Source: a bacterium (GTDB lineage Bacteria > Patescibacteria > CPR2 > UBA1875 > JAJYID01). From it: DNA of 64,000 nt. Each line of letters begins with the position of its first letter. The first letter of the stretch is position 1. A model generated the notes under the pieces. The model was not told where the DNA came from. It searched no databases and saw nothing but the letters and a program-made list of their open reading frames with translations. Both the position numbers and the translations under genes were made by a program. The stretch covers positions 364,589-428,588 of the forward strand of contig JAUSJO010000002.1 in assembly GCA_030647205.1 (NCBI GenBank), in the 5' to 3' direction. Below are positions 33,896-42,123 of the stretch, piece after piece.

Positions 33896-33924
33896 ATTAT
33901 ATCACTTATGTTTAAAAACGTCAA
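33896..33924 (-). promoter_or_regulatory. Promoter of the 33833-33147 operon
   Basis: Minus strand TTGACG (33919-33924), 17-nt spacer, TGA-TATAAT (33896-33901). Confidence 0.8.
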
Positions 33925-34082
33925 TATACTTGGCTTCTGTAAGCTAGAGTAAATGATTAAATTATAGAAAAAACAGCCGCTTACGGACTAAAAAATTAGA
34001 AAAAACACCAAAACTTGGTAGTCACAAAGTGTTAATATTGTTAAGATAAAGAGAATAATAATTAAATAAGTAAAGGGGAAAC

Positions 34083-34583
34083 ATGGGAGATAAAACTACC
34101 AAGAACTTAAAAGATGCATTTGCCGGTGAGTCGCAGGCATCGAGAAAATATGCAAGTTTTAGTAAAAAAGCAAAAGATGAGGGTAACGAACAGGTTGCCA
34201 AACTTTTTAAGGCTGCATCTATCGGTGAGGAACATCATGCTAGGAATCATTTGAAAGCAATGAAGGGCGTTGGGAGTATAGAAGAGAACTTGCAAGCAGC
34301 ATATGCCGGTGAGACGGAAGAGATAGACAACATGTATCCGGGGATGATTGACTCGGCTAAAGAAGAAGGAGCGAGTGAGGCTGAGGAGTCGTTTACTTGG
34401 GCGATGACTGTAGAGAAAGAGCACCAGGGGTTTTTCAATAAGGCTAGTGAACAGTTAGGGAACAATGAAGCAGTGGAGTATTATGTTTGCGGAAACTGCG
34501 GGCATGTTCACCTAGGTGAGGCGCCGGAGAACTGCCCTGTATGCGGATTCCCCAAAAGTCAGTTTGACCATATCGAAATATAA
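34083..34583 (+). CDS. Rubrerythrin
   Basis: 166 residues. The ferritin-like four-helix bundle supplies diiron ligands (FAGESQASRKY, GEEHHARNH, AYAGETEEID, VEKEHQGFF) and the C-terminus is a rubredoxin-like domain with YVCGNCGHV and NCPVCGFP. It reduces hydrogen peroxide using electrons from rubredoxin-type donors in anaerobic or microaerophilic cells. AAAGGGG precedes the ATG. A possible promoter is TAGTCA-N17-TGT-TAAGAT upstream. Confidence 0.93.
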   Translation: MGDKTTKNLKDAFAGESQASRKYASFSKKAKDEGNEQVAKLFKAASIGEEHHARNHLKAMKGVGSIEENLQAAYAGETEEIDNMYPGMIDSAKEEGASEAEESFTWAMTVEKEHQGFFNKASEQLGNNEAVEYYVCGNCGHVHLGEAPENCPVCGFPKSQFDHIEI

Positions 34584-34620
34584 CAAAAATGGCTACAAAA
34601 AGATTATCTCAAAAAAACAC

Positions 34621-34649
34621 TTGACAAGGGAGTATAAGCGTGATATACT
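34621..34649 (+). promoter_or_regulatory. Strong promoter of the candidate RNA gene
   Basis: TTGACA (34621-34626), 17-nt spacer, TGA-TATACT (34644-34649). It has one of the closest matches to consensus in the window, and no reading frame follows closely. Confidence 0.82.
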
Positions 34650-34655
34650 GTTGCA

Positions 34656-34865
34656 TCACGGTAAGAAAAGACAGTAACGGTTGAGTGAGCCACGCTAACG
34701 AGCGGGGTAAGAAATTTGACAAAATAGATTGTAGTTGGAGCAACTGGGTCCGCGCCACTAATATCTTTTGAAGGGACACGTACCGTGTCAAAGCGGGATA
34801 TATCATTAATTTGATCCCAAAGCTTTTCGGAAGATAGTTGACCTTTCTCGGTTGCTCTTTTTGTT
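34656..34865 (+). ncRNA. Candidate structured non-coding RNA (or long leader of the 34951 gene)
   Basis: About 210 nt with no sizeable reading frame behind a strong promoter. Four clear hairpins follow each other: CGCT-AACG-AGCG, AGTTG-GAG-CAACT, GACACG-TAC-CGTGTC and GGGAT...ATCCC. It ends with AGTTGACC/GGTTGCT (one bulge) and CTTTTTG, a plausible terminator. It lacks the signatures I know for tmRNA, RNase P RNA, SRP RNA and tRNA. 6S RNA or an unknown class is possible. If the terminator is weak, it may also be the leader of the next gene. Confidence 0.55.
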
Positions 34866-34950
34866 TCATAAATTTAAACGTTCTAATTATTCTAGTTGGT
34901 ATACAAGTCTAACGACTATAGCAATTAAAACATTTAAAGCGGAGTTTAAG

Positions 34951-35523
34951 ATGGAAGATTTAAATTGGAAGATGTTAATAGTCCCCGTCATAATCCTTTT
35001 TGTATTTATTGGCGGAATCATCGGTATAGTGAACTGGCAGAAGTCAAAAAAAGAACTTCCTGTCGTTACGACTGTAAACCTGCCGGAAGGCGAGGTTCAA
35101 AGTGCTGAAAAAGAGCTTACAGTGAGTGGTAAAGTAAGCAAGGGCGACGAAGTTTTTATCAATGATCAAGAAGCAAACGTTGAAAAGGACGGTTCATATT
35201 CAAAGGTGGTCACTCTAAATGAAGGCGAAAACAAGATCGTGGTTAAAGAGAAGAGAAACGGAAAAGAAGTTAGTACTATAGAGAGGACTGTTAAGTATAC
35301 TGCTCCTGTAGCACAAACTCCTGCTACTCCTAGCGTCCAAAATCCTGTAGTCGGGCAACCTTCTACTCCTGTAGCACCAACTGCTATGCAAGCGCCATCA
35401 AACCTGTCTACATCCGGTCCGGAGGAAGTAATAATTCCGGTAGTCGGCATGGGTGGGGTGGTATTGGTAGTAGCATTTTATTTCAAAAGTAAAAAACAGC
35501 TTGCATTGAACTTGAGAAAATAA
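34951..35523 (+). CDS. Membrane-anchored protein with Ig-like domain
   Basis: 190 residues: N-terminal membrane segment (LIVPVIILFVFIGGIIGIV), a beta-rich domain (residues about 40-115) with VSGKVSKGDEVFINDQEANV and LNEGENKIVVKEK that fits a glucodextranase-B/bacterial Ig-like fold, a Pro/Thr-rich linker, and a second C-terminal membrane segment. It probably displays the domain outside the cell. GGAG precedes the ATG at 34951; the longer frame from 34852 runs into the RNA region. Confidence 0.65.
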   Translation: MEDLNWKMLIVPVIILFVFIGGIIGIVNWQKSKKELPVVTTVNLPEGEVQSAEKELTVSGKVSKGDEVFINDQEANVEKDGSYSKVVTLNEGENKIVVKEKRNGKEVSTIERTVKYTAPVAQTPATPSVQNPVVGQPSTPVAPTAMQAPSNLSTSGPEEVIIPVVGMGGVVLVVAFYFKSKKQLALNLRK

Positions 35524-35541
35524 ATTCAAATTAAATTCATA

Positions 35542-35571
35542 AAATAACGGCCCGCTTGGGCCGTTATTTTT
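35542..35571 (+). terminator. Intrinsic terminator
   Basis: AAATAACGGCCC-GCTT-GGGCCGTTATTTTT. Confidence 0.88.
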
Positions 35572-35639
35572 AATTGCATGGACAAAATACTTTTAAGAAA
35601 TTATAGTATAAGCATTATTTTAAGAAAGGTATAAAAAAG

Positions 35640-36512
35640 ATGTATTGCATGAATTGTGGAAAAGAAAACGAAGATACGGCTCAAGCGTGCGTTGCTTGCG
35701 GGAAAAGTCTGGTAAATCAAGAGCTACCGGCTCAAAATACGCACCAAGTTTATAATGGACAGGCTCAGCAACAGAGTAATGTTGGCGTAACTCCTCCTGG
35801 TGGGAGTCAAAATATCAGCAATGAACTACCGCCGGAACTAAAGAAATTTAACTGGGGCGCATTCTTTTTTAGTTGGATTTGGGGGATAGGGAACGGAGTT
35901 TGGATAGCTCTCTTGGTTTTTCTTTTCCAATCTATTCCGGCTTTCGGAAGTCTTGTAGGTATTATCACGGGCAGCTTTTCGGAGCAAGCAGGAGCGGTTA
36001 TAACGAGCATAATTACCTTTGTGGGGGTTATTGGCCAGATCGGTTTTCTCATATGGCTTGGGATAAACGGAAACAGGTTGGCATGGAAAACCGGGAGGTG
36101 GGCAGATATAGAAAAATTTAAAGCGACACAGAAGAAATGGGCGATTGCAGGTTTGGTTTTTGTTGGCGGGTTTATCATAATCCCCATACTGATGCTTATA
36201 GTCATTGGTGCTACAGGCGGGGCTAAGGATAAAGCCGATGATGCAAAACGAAGTGCGGATTTATCAAGAATTCAGTATTCTCTTGAGGATTGCTATGATC
36301 CAAGCACTGAGTCATATCCGGTGGATTTGAACGATAGATGTATCACAAGTAAGTTTGATAATGGAGTAGTGCCAAAAGATCCTGCTACCGGCTTTGAGTA
36401 TGAGTATAAAGTTGTTGGTACGCCCCCAAAGTCATACGCTTTAACCGCTAAAATGAAAAGTGCTGGTATTGGCGTTGAGAACGGGCTCTTAATTTTAAAA
36501 AACAGGCAATAA
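35640..36512 (+). CDS. Zinc-ribbon membrane protein with pilin-like C-terminus
   Basis: 290 residues. The N-terminus is a zinc ribbon (MYCMNCGKENED... VACGKS), then a Gln-rich linker, three or four membrane segments (about 80-115, 118-145, 170-195) and an outer domain, SRIQYSLEDCYDPSTESYPV then EYEYKVVGTPPKSYALTAKM. The latter is the same pseudopilin-like shape as in the 16608 gene and also ends LILKN. AAGAAAGG precedes the ATG. Role unknown; a link with the cell's pilus or export apparatus is a guess. Confidence 0.62.
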   Translation: MYCMNCGKENEDTAQACVACGKSLVNQELPAQNTHQVYNGQAQQQSNVGVTPPGGSQNISNELPPELKKFNWGAFFFSWIWGIGNGVWIALLVFLFQSIPAFGSLVGIITGSFSEQAGAVITSIITFVGVIGQIGFLIWLGINGNRLAWKTGRWADIEKFKATQKKWAIAGLVFVGGFIIIPILMLIVIGATGGAKDKADDAKRSADLSRIQYSLEDCYDPSTESYPVDLNDRCITSKFDNGVVPKDPATGFEYEYKVVGTPPKSYALTAKMKSAGIGVENGLLILKNRQ

Positions 36513-36525
36513 ACCCAACTCATAA

Positions 36526-36553
36526 AAATAACGACCCATCTGGGCCGTTATTT
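36526..36553 (+). terminator. Intrinsic terminator
   Basis: AAATAACG-ACCC-ATCT-GGGCCGTTATTT. Very similar in sequence to the one at 35542-35571. Confidence 0.82.
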
Positions 36554-36626
36554 GATTTTTATGCTTTAAAAAAGTATAATTTAGCTTAATGAGGGTTTTG
36601 TTCCTTTCATCTAATAGGAGGCGGGA

Positions 36627-36875
36627 ATGTCTGTTACTATCGAACAGCTTGCAGATGAGATGTATGAGGCGGTCAAGGAGGCTAACGGTGTGAAGAAGTT
36701 AAAGCCCGGCGAGGTCATGAAGGCTGCTCAGCAAAAACATGGAGACGGAGAAGTATCAAAGAAAGATTGCAAGGCAGCATTGAAGCTGCTTATCGACTCC
36801 GGTCGCTGCGTCTATGAGTACTTTGGGGGAACCTTCATCGGGATTCCTCGCGTAGAGGCAGCAGCGAACGAGTAA
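36627..36875 (+). CDS. Small winged-helix-like hypothetical protein
   Basis: 82 residues. The pattern of helices with VSKKDCKAALKLLIDSGRCV and YEYFGGTFIGIP resembles a small winged helix, where the last two strands form the wing. No family name can be given. AGGAGG lies before the ATG. TATAAT near 36577 gives a leader of about 40 nt. Single-gene unit. Confidence 0.6.
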   Translation: MSVTIEQLADEMYEAVKEANGVKKLKPGEVMKAAQQKHGDGEVSKKDCKAALKLLIDSGRCVYEYFGGTFIGIPRVEAAANE

Positions 36876-36900
36876 CAGTAAAAGAACCTATAAACGGTTA

Positions 36901-36929
36901 GGGCGGGATTTGCTTCGCAAATCCCGCCC
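36901..36929. terminator. Hairpin terminator
   Basis: GGGCGGGATTTG pairs with CAAATCCCGCCC around CTTCG, then ATTTTCT. It may serve both convergent genes. Confidence 0.8.
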
Positions 36930-36943
36930 ATTTTCTCTGTTTT

Positions 36944-37141
36944 TTATTTCGCTTTACGTTTCGAGAAGATGAAGATATAGAAGAGTTCTAGAATTGCGAG
37001 AGTGTTCACGATTAGAAGCACTATAAACCATGCTTTGTCGTCATTACGAGCTGCTTTCCAGAGTGCGAGGCCTTTCCATGGAATAGTCCAAATAGCTAAA
37101 GCTACCAGAATCCATGAGTTATTTAAAATAAATTGATCCAT
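36944..37141 (-). CDS. DUF5652-like small membrane protein
   Basis: 65 residues with two membrane segments around a WKGLALWKAARNDDKAWF loop, then LNTLAILELFYIFIF and a basic tail. This layout is common in CPR and some archaeal genomes (DUF5652-like). AAAGGA lies before the ATG. Function unknown. Confidence 0.7.
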   Translation of the reverse strand: MDQFILNNSWILVALAIWTIPWKGLALWKAARNDDKAWFIVLLIVNTLAILELFYIFIFSKRKAK

Positions 37142-37330
37142 AATATCCTTTCATAAATTAGTTATGTTAATATTTTACCCTAAAAATATTAACGTGCAAT
37201 AGCCATTCAAACTAATTATTCTTTACAGAAGGGGGATTTTTTGGTATCATTTTATAGTCTTTGAAAAAGGACTAAATCAAAAGAAAGCCGTTCTGCATAC
37301 AATACGATGCGGAATGATAGGAAAAGTGAA

Positions 37331-38533
37331 ATGGCGAAAGCTAAAGAAATGACAATGGAAGACTTGATGGCCGCATGTGGGGACATCAATGTGCCTAAAG
37401 AAGGAGACGTTCTTGAAGGCGCTGTTATTAGTGTTACGAAAAATGGTGTCTGGCTCGATCTGGGCACATATGGAACCGGACTTGTTGTAGGGCCGGAGGT
37501 AACTGACGTTGAAGACGGCGCGAAAGTCGGTGATACGATGAGCGCGTCTGTAATTTATCAGGAAACTGATGAAGGGTACGTGCTTTTATCTCTCAGAAAA
37601 GCAACTCGCGAGAGAGTTTGGGAGAAACTAACCCGAATGATGAACGAGGGTGAAGTTTTCAAGGTAAAGCCGTTTGATGCAAACAAGGGCGGACTTTTAA
37701 TAGAATATGAAACAGTTAGGGGATTTTTGCCGGTATCACAACTTTCAACCGAGCATTATCCAAGAGTATCTGACAAGGATGAAATATTACTACGATTAAA
37801 CGAACTTATCGGACAGGCGCTGGATGTGGTTGTGCTTGACGTAGACAAGCCTGAGAGTAAACTTATATTCTCAGAAAAAGCTGCGATGAAAGACAAAACT
37901 GAAGCGCTTCTGGGCAAGTTCAATATCGGTGAAAAAGTTAATGGTAAAGTTACCGGAGTTGTAGACTTTGGAATTTTCCTAAACGTTCAGGGTGTTGAAG
38001 GTTTGGTTCACATTTCAGAAATATCATGGGACAGAGTTGATAATCCTTCAGACTTTGTAAAAGTCGGTGATGAAGCGGAAGTTCAGATTATTGGGATTGA
38101 AAATGAGAAGATTTCCTTGTCAATGAAGAGGCTGACTGACGATCCTTGGGTAAAGAAAGTTAAAGATATCAAGGTTGGAGACAAAATCAAAGGTGAAGTA
38201 TCAAGAATTACTCCGTTTGGAGCATTCGTGAAGTTGCCTGAAGGTATCGAGGCGCTTGTACATATTTCAGAACTTTCAGAAAAACACATAGCATCACCTG
38301 ATGAGGTAGTCGCAGAAGGCAAGAAGTATGACTTCAAAGTGATTTCACTTGATATTGATAATCATAAGTTGGCGCTTTCTATGAAAGAGTCAAAACCGGC
38401 TTCAAAAGAAAAACCTGTGAAGGATTCAGCTGAAAAGGGAGAGGAGAAAGCGGAAGCAAAAGAGAAAAAGGCAGTGAAAGAAGCACCGAAGAAAAAAGAA
38501 GTGAAAAAAGACACAGAAAAGGCTGAAAAGTAA
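37331..38533 (+). CDS. rpsA: S1-domain RNA-binding protein, ribosomal protein S1-like
   Basis: 400 residues with four S1 domains. Starts of domains are visible at GDVLEGAVISVTKNGVWLDL, GEVFKVKPFD, GEKVNGKVTGVVDFGIFLNV and GDKIKGEVSRITPFGAFVKL. The tail is a Lys/Glu-rich region. The domain number is lower than the six of E. coli S1 and fits the shorter forms of many bacteria. It may help mRNA binding at the ribosome. Start at 37331 follows AGGAAAAG; the frame extends to 37307. Confidence 0.85.
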   Translation: MAKAKEMTMEDLMAACGDINVPKEGDVLEGAVISVTKNGVWLDLGTYGTGLVVGPEVTDVEDGAKVGDTMSASVIYQETDEGYVLLSLRKATRERVWEKLTRMMNEGEVFKVKPFDANKGGLLIEYETVRGFLPVSQLSTEHYPRVSDKDEILLRLNELIGQALDVVVLDVDKPESKLIFSEKAAMKDKTEALLGKFNIGEKVNGKVTGVVDFGIFLNVQGVEGLVHISEISWDRVDNPSDFVKVGDEAEVQIIGIENEKISLSMKRLTDDPWVKKVKDIKVGDKIKGEVSRITPFGAFVKLPEGIEALVHISELSEKHIASPDEVVAEGKKYDFKVISLDIDNHKLALSMKESKPASKEKPVKDSAEKGEEKAEAKEKKAVKEAPKKKEVKKDTEKAEK

Positions 38534-38632
38534 GACGATGTAAAGCAAGTCTTCTTAAATTTTGAAATTTCAAAAAATCCGCCTTTTTGAGGGGATTTTT
38601 TGATGGGAACGAAAATTATTTAAAGTAAAAAC

Positions 38633-40396
38633 ATGACAGAAGTAACAAACAAAAAAATAATACCTGAGGTTGTGACAGTAGGCGATTTTGCGCATGCTCT
38701 AGGTGTTCCCGTGGCCAAAGTCGTTGCCGAACTGATGAAAAACGGCGTGATGGCAACTATTAACGAATATATAGACTTCGAAACAGCGGAGATTATCGCT
38801 GAATATCTGGGCTTTGAGGTGGAAAAAGAAGTAACAGATAAGCCGATCAAAGAAGAAAAGAAAACGGAAGTTCACAAGGGCGATATGGTACCAAGACCTC
38901 CTATCGTTGCTGTTCTTGGTCATGTTGATCATGGTAAGACTTCCCTTCTTGACGCGATCCGTGAGACAGATGTAGTTGGCAAAGAGTCAGGCGGGATTAC
39001 TCAGCACATCGGTGCTTATCAGGTAGAGAAAAATGGCCGGAAAATAACATTTCTAGATACTCCCGGTCATGCCGCATTTGAAAAAATGAGGCAGCAGGGT
39101 GCGGAAGTTACAGATATTGCATTGATCCTTGTTGCAGCCGATGACGGTGTAAAACCGCAGACAGTTGAAGCGATAAATCATGCAAAAAAAGCCGAAACAC
39201 CGATGATTGTAGTGATAACAAAGATAGATAAACCCGATGCTGATATAACAAGGGCGAAACAGCAGGTTGCAGAACTTGGGCTAAATCCTGAGGAGTGGGG
39301 TGGAGATACTCCGGTGGCAGAGGTATCAGCAAAGACAAAAGAGGGGCTAGACGATCTTCTTGAACTAATACTTGTGATGGCTGATGTCAGCGACTTCATG
39401 GCTGATCCTAAAATGCCGGCATCCGGCATAGCTATCGAAACTCATATGGACTATGGAAAGGGTCCGGTCGCTACAATTTTGGTAAAAAACGGAACTTTGA
39501 GAGTCGGTGACTATGTTTCGGTAGGTGAAACCTATGGAAAAATCAGGGCGATGGAGGATCATAAGAAAAAGAGACTAAAAGAGGCCCCGCCTTCTATGGC
39601 CGTCAGGGTATCGGGCTTGAAAGGTGTACCAAAAATTTCTGATTTACTACAGGTATTTTCAGATGAAAAAGAAGCTAGATCCGAGATAGAAAACATCAAG
39701 AAGACGAGAAAAATAAGTTCACTAGCGAACGTAAAGAAAATCGGATTTGAGGAACTTTCCGAGTCAATGAAAGATTCTGAGAAAAAAGAGCTGACCGTGG
39801 TTCTAAAAACTGATGTTCGGGGCTCACTTGATGCTATCAAGGAAGCTTTCAAGAAGATTTCAAACAATGAGGTAGCCATCAAGGTTGTTTCCGGGAAAGT
39901 CGGCGATATTACAGAAAATGATATACAGATGGCAAAGTCTGCTGGCAACATCATTATCGGTTTCAATGTCTCAATCCCTTCGAATATTTTGACTCTCTCC
40001 AAGCAGGAAAAAGTTAAAATTTATACTTATAAAGTTATTTATGAACTCCTTGATGATGTTAAAAACTTGCTTTCAGATCTTCTTCCGCCGGAAATTAAAG
40101 AACTAACCCTAGGCAAACTTACAGTTTTAAAGATTTTTAAGTCGGGTAAAGGCCAGATGGTTGTTGGCGGGGAAGTGAAAGAGGGTAAAATAGAGAAAGA
40201 TACGGAAGTGCGGGTTATGCGCAGCAAGGAAGAGATTGATAGAGCGCACATTACCTTGGTAAAGAAGGAAAAGGATGAGGTCCGGGAAGCACAAGTCGGC
40301 ACTCAGTGCGGTATCAGTCTGGATAAAGAAATCCCAATCGAAGAAGGTGATATTATCGAGTCATTTAGAATAGAAAAAGTAAAAAGAACGCTCTAA
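38633..40396 (+). CDS. infB: Translation initiation factor IF-2
   Basis: 587 residues, a short form: one IF2_N helical domain (residues 1-65), then the GTPase with GHVDHGKTSLLD, the Gly-rich switch GGITQHIGAYQV and DTPGHAAFEKMR. The G4 motif is TKID instead of NKxD, a change also seen in Rho-type GTPases. Domains II, III and IV are present. It brings initiator tRNA to the 30S subunit. The rbfA gene follows after one base, as in many bacteria. Confidence 0.96.
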   Translation: MTEVTNKKIIPEVVTVGDFAHALGVPVAKVVAELMKNGVMATINEYIDFETAEIIAEYLGFEVEKEVTDKPIKEEKKTEVHKGDMVPRPPIVAVLGHVDHGKTSLLDAIRETDVVGKESGGITQHIGAYQVEKNGRKITFLDTPGHAAFEKMRQQGAEVTDIALILVAADDGVKPQTVEAINHAKKAETPMIVVITKIDKPDADITRAKQQVAELGLNPEEWGGDTPVAEVSAKTKEGLDDLLELILVMADVSDFMADPKMPASGIAIETHMDYGKGPVATILVKNGTLRVGDYVSVGETYGKIRAMEDHKKKRLKEAPPSMAVRVSGLKGVPKISDLLQVFSDEKEARSEIENIKKTRKISSLANVKKIGFEELSESMKDSEKKELTVVLKTDVRGSLDAIKEAFKKISNNEVAIKVVSGKVGDITENDIQMAKSAGNIIIGFNVSIPSNILTLSKQEKVKIYTYKVIYELLDDVKNLLSDLLPPEIKELTLGKLTVLKIFKSGKGQMVVGGEVKEGKIEKDTEVRVMRSKEEIDRAHITLVKKEKDEVREAQVGTQCGISLDKEIPIEEGDIIESFRIEKVKRTL

Positions 40397-40397
40397 G

Positions 40398-40727
40398 ATG
40401 TCAGACAGGATTCGAAAAGTTAATGAACTCATAAAACATGAAGTGGCTGAGGCCTTAAAAAGGGAAGGTGTCGGCGGTTTTGTGACCGTGAAAGCAGTAG
40501 AAACGACCCGGGATATGAAGCATGCGGATGTTTGGGTGAGTATAATCGGAGAAAACGAGGAAGAAACGTTAACCGAGATTGAAGAGAAAAGGCGAGAGGT
40601 TCAGCAAGCCGTGAGTGCCAAACTAACGTCAAGAAATGTGCCGGCAATAAAGTTCCGCTTAGACCACTCCGGCGCATATGCTCAAAAGATAGAGGAGTTA
40701 CTGAAAAATGGCAGCTCAGAGAGTTAA
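40398..40727 (+). CDS. rbfA: Ribosome-binding factor A
   Basis: 109 residues with the KH-like fold of RbfA: INELIKHEVAEALKRE-type first helix (VNELIKHEVAEALKREGVGG), VKAVETTRDMKHADVWVS strand, and the late KFRLDHSGAYAQKIEELL. It acts in 30S subunit maturation near 16S helix 1. Located directly behind infB; overlaps the next gene by 20 bp. Confidence 0.93.
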   Translation: MSDRIRKVNELIKHEVAEALKREGVGGFVTVKAVETTRDMKHADVWVSIIGENEEETLTEIEEKRREVQQAVSAKLTSRNVPAIKFRLDHSGAYAQKIEELLKNGSSES

Positions 40728-41682
40728 TCCAAAAGAAATAGCCAAACTTTTAGAGGAAGCAAAAAGTGTGGCTATTTTTGGTCATATACTACCGGATGGC
40801 GACTGTTATGGTGGCGTCTTTGCCCTAAAAATAGCTCTGGAGGGTATTGGCAAAGATGTTTTTTCTTATATTTCTGATGTTGTCCCCGAGTACTTAACTT
40901 TTCTCGAGGATTATGAAAGCTTAAAGTCGCAAAAAGAGTTTTGTTCAGCTGACTTGGCCCTGGTTCTTGACTCGTCAGACTTAAAAAGGACGGAAAATAG
41001 TGACTTTCTTTATGAATACAAAAAAACGGGGGCGAAAATATGCTTGGTTGACCATCACACAACCGGAGATTTGATAGATTTTGTCGATTATGCATGGCAG
41101 GATACGGCGAAAAGTTCAACCAGTGAAATGGTTTTAGATGTCTTGAAAGAAATGAATTTGAAAATAAAAAAAGAAGCGGCAACCTTGCTTTTGACCGGGA
41201 TAGAAACGGATACATCAAGTTTTCAAAACCAGAATACAACAGTTGAGGCACTTGAGGCGTCAGCATTTTTGATGTCGAAGGGTGCCCGGCTTGCCCGCAT
41301 AGTAAACAACACTTTTCATGCGAAGGATATGGATACGATCAAACTATACGGACTTGTCCTTGAGAGGCTGGTTTATAATGAGAAATATGGAACGATTGTC
41401 GGCTATCTTACCCAAAAAGACGCGCGCGATCTTGGGATAGAAGGGGATATTTCAACTGGCGTTGCCAACTACCTAAATACTATAGAAGATGCGAAGATGA
41501 TTGTTTTTATTACTGAAGTGGAGGAAGGCGTGCTGAAGGTAAGCTTGCGGACCAGGGATGAGGGTGTCGATGTTTCTACTTTAGCCAAAGCGTTTGGTGG
41601 TGGCGGGCATGTTAAGGCTAGCGGGTTTACAGTAAGGGGGAAAGTTACAAACATTGACGGTAAAATAAAAATCACTTGTTGA
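40708..41682 (+). CDS. DHH-family phosphoesterase (NrnA-like)
   Basis: 324 residues. DHH motifs: GHILPDGDCYGG, LVLDSSD, VDHHTTGD, and the DHHA1 end FGGGGHVKASGF. Matches NrnA-type bifunctional enzymes that degrade short oligoribonucleotides (nanoRNA) or pAp. The position behind infB-rbfA is conserved in many bacteria. Start at 40708 overlaps rbfA, so they are coupled. Confidence 0.92.
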   Translation: MAAQRVNPKEIAKLLEEAKSVAIFGHILPDGDCYGGVFALKIALEGIGKDVFSYISDVVPEYLTFLEDYESLKSQKEFCSADLALVLDSSDLKRTENSDFLYEYKKTGAKICLVDHHTTGDLIDFVDYAWQDTAKSSTSEMVLDVLKEMNLKIKKEAATLLLTGIETDTSSFQNQNTTVEALEASAFLMSKGARLARIVNNTFHAKDMDTIKLYGLVLERLVYNEKYGTIVGYLTQKDARDLGIEGDISTGVANYLNTIEDAKMIVFITEVEEGVLKVSLRTRDEGVDVSTLAKAFGGGGHVKASGFTVRGKVTNIDGKIKITC

Positions 41683-41739
41683 TAAGATATTTTTTGTGTT
41701 ACTATTAGTTTAAATTGAAATTAGTTACGAGGAGGCGAT

Positions 41740-42123
41740 ATGGAGGGAGATAAAAAGGAAAAAATCCTTATTATCGAAGATGATAGATTTATAGCCAAGA
41801 TGTACCAAACAAAGCTGGATCTTGAAGGCTATAATGTTGAGGTTGCAGAAAATGGTGCGGTTGGTGTGGAAAAGATTAAAAGTTTTGAGCCGGACTTGGT
41901 TTTACTTGATATTATAATGCCGGAAATGGACGGATTTGGCGTACTTGAAGCTATTCGAGATGACGATGCTATAAACTCAACGCCGGTAGTTGTAATGAGT
42001 AACCTTGCTCAGGAAGACCATTTGAAAAGAGCCAAGGCATTAGGTGCAAAAGATTACATAGTAAAGAGTCAGTTTACGCCGATGGATGTAGTCAAAAAGA
42101 TAAAAGAAGTTTTAGCGCGCTAG
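41740..42123 (+). CDS. Single-domain response regulator (receiver)
   Basis: 127 residues, receiver only. Acidic pocket KILIIEDDRF, phospho-acceptor Asp in DLVLLDIIMPEMDGFG, Thr/Ser in VVVMSNL and the Lys in DYIVKSQF. There is no output domain, so it works through a partner kinase or target protein, as CheY or Spo0F do. GAGGAGG precedes the ATG. No kinase gene is nearby. Overlaps the convergent fmt gene by 4 bp. Confidence 0.93.
   Translation: MEGDKKEKILIIEDDRFIAKMYQTKLDLEGYNVEVAENGAVGVEKIKSFEPDLVLLDIIMPEMDGFGVLEAIRDDDAINSTPVVVMSNLAQEDHLKRAKALGAKDYIVKSQFTPMDVVKKIKEVLAR

Noticed and set aside
34656..34865. tmRNA, RNase P RNA or SRP RNA
   Set aside because: The tRNA-like ends of tmRNA, the conserved P4 bases of RNase P RNA and the apical loop of SRP RNA were not found. 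6S RNA could not be excluded.
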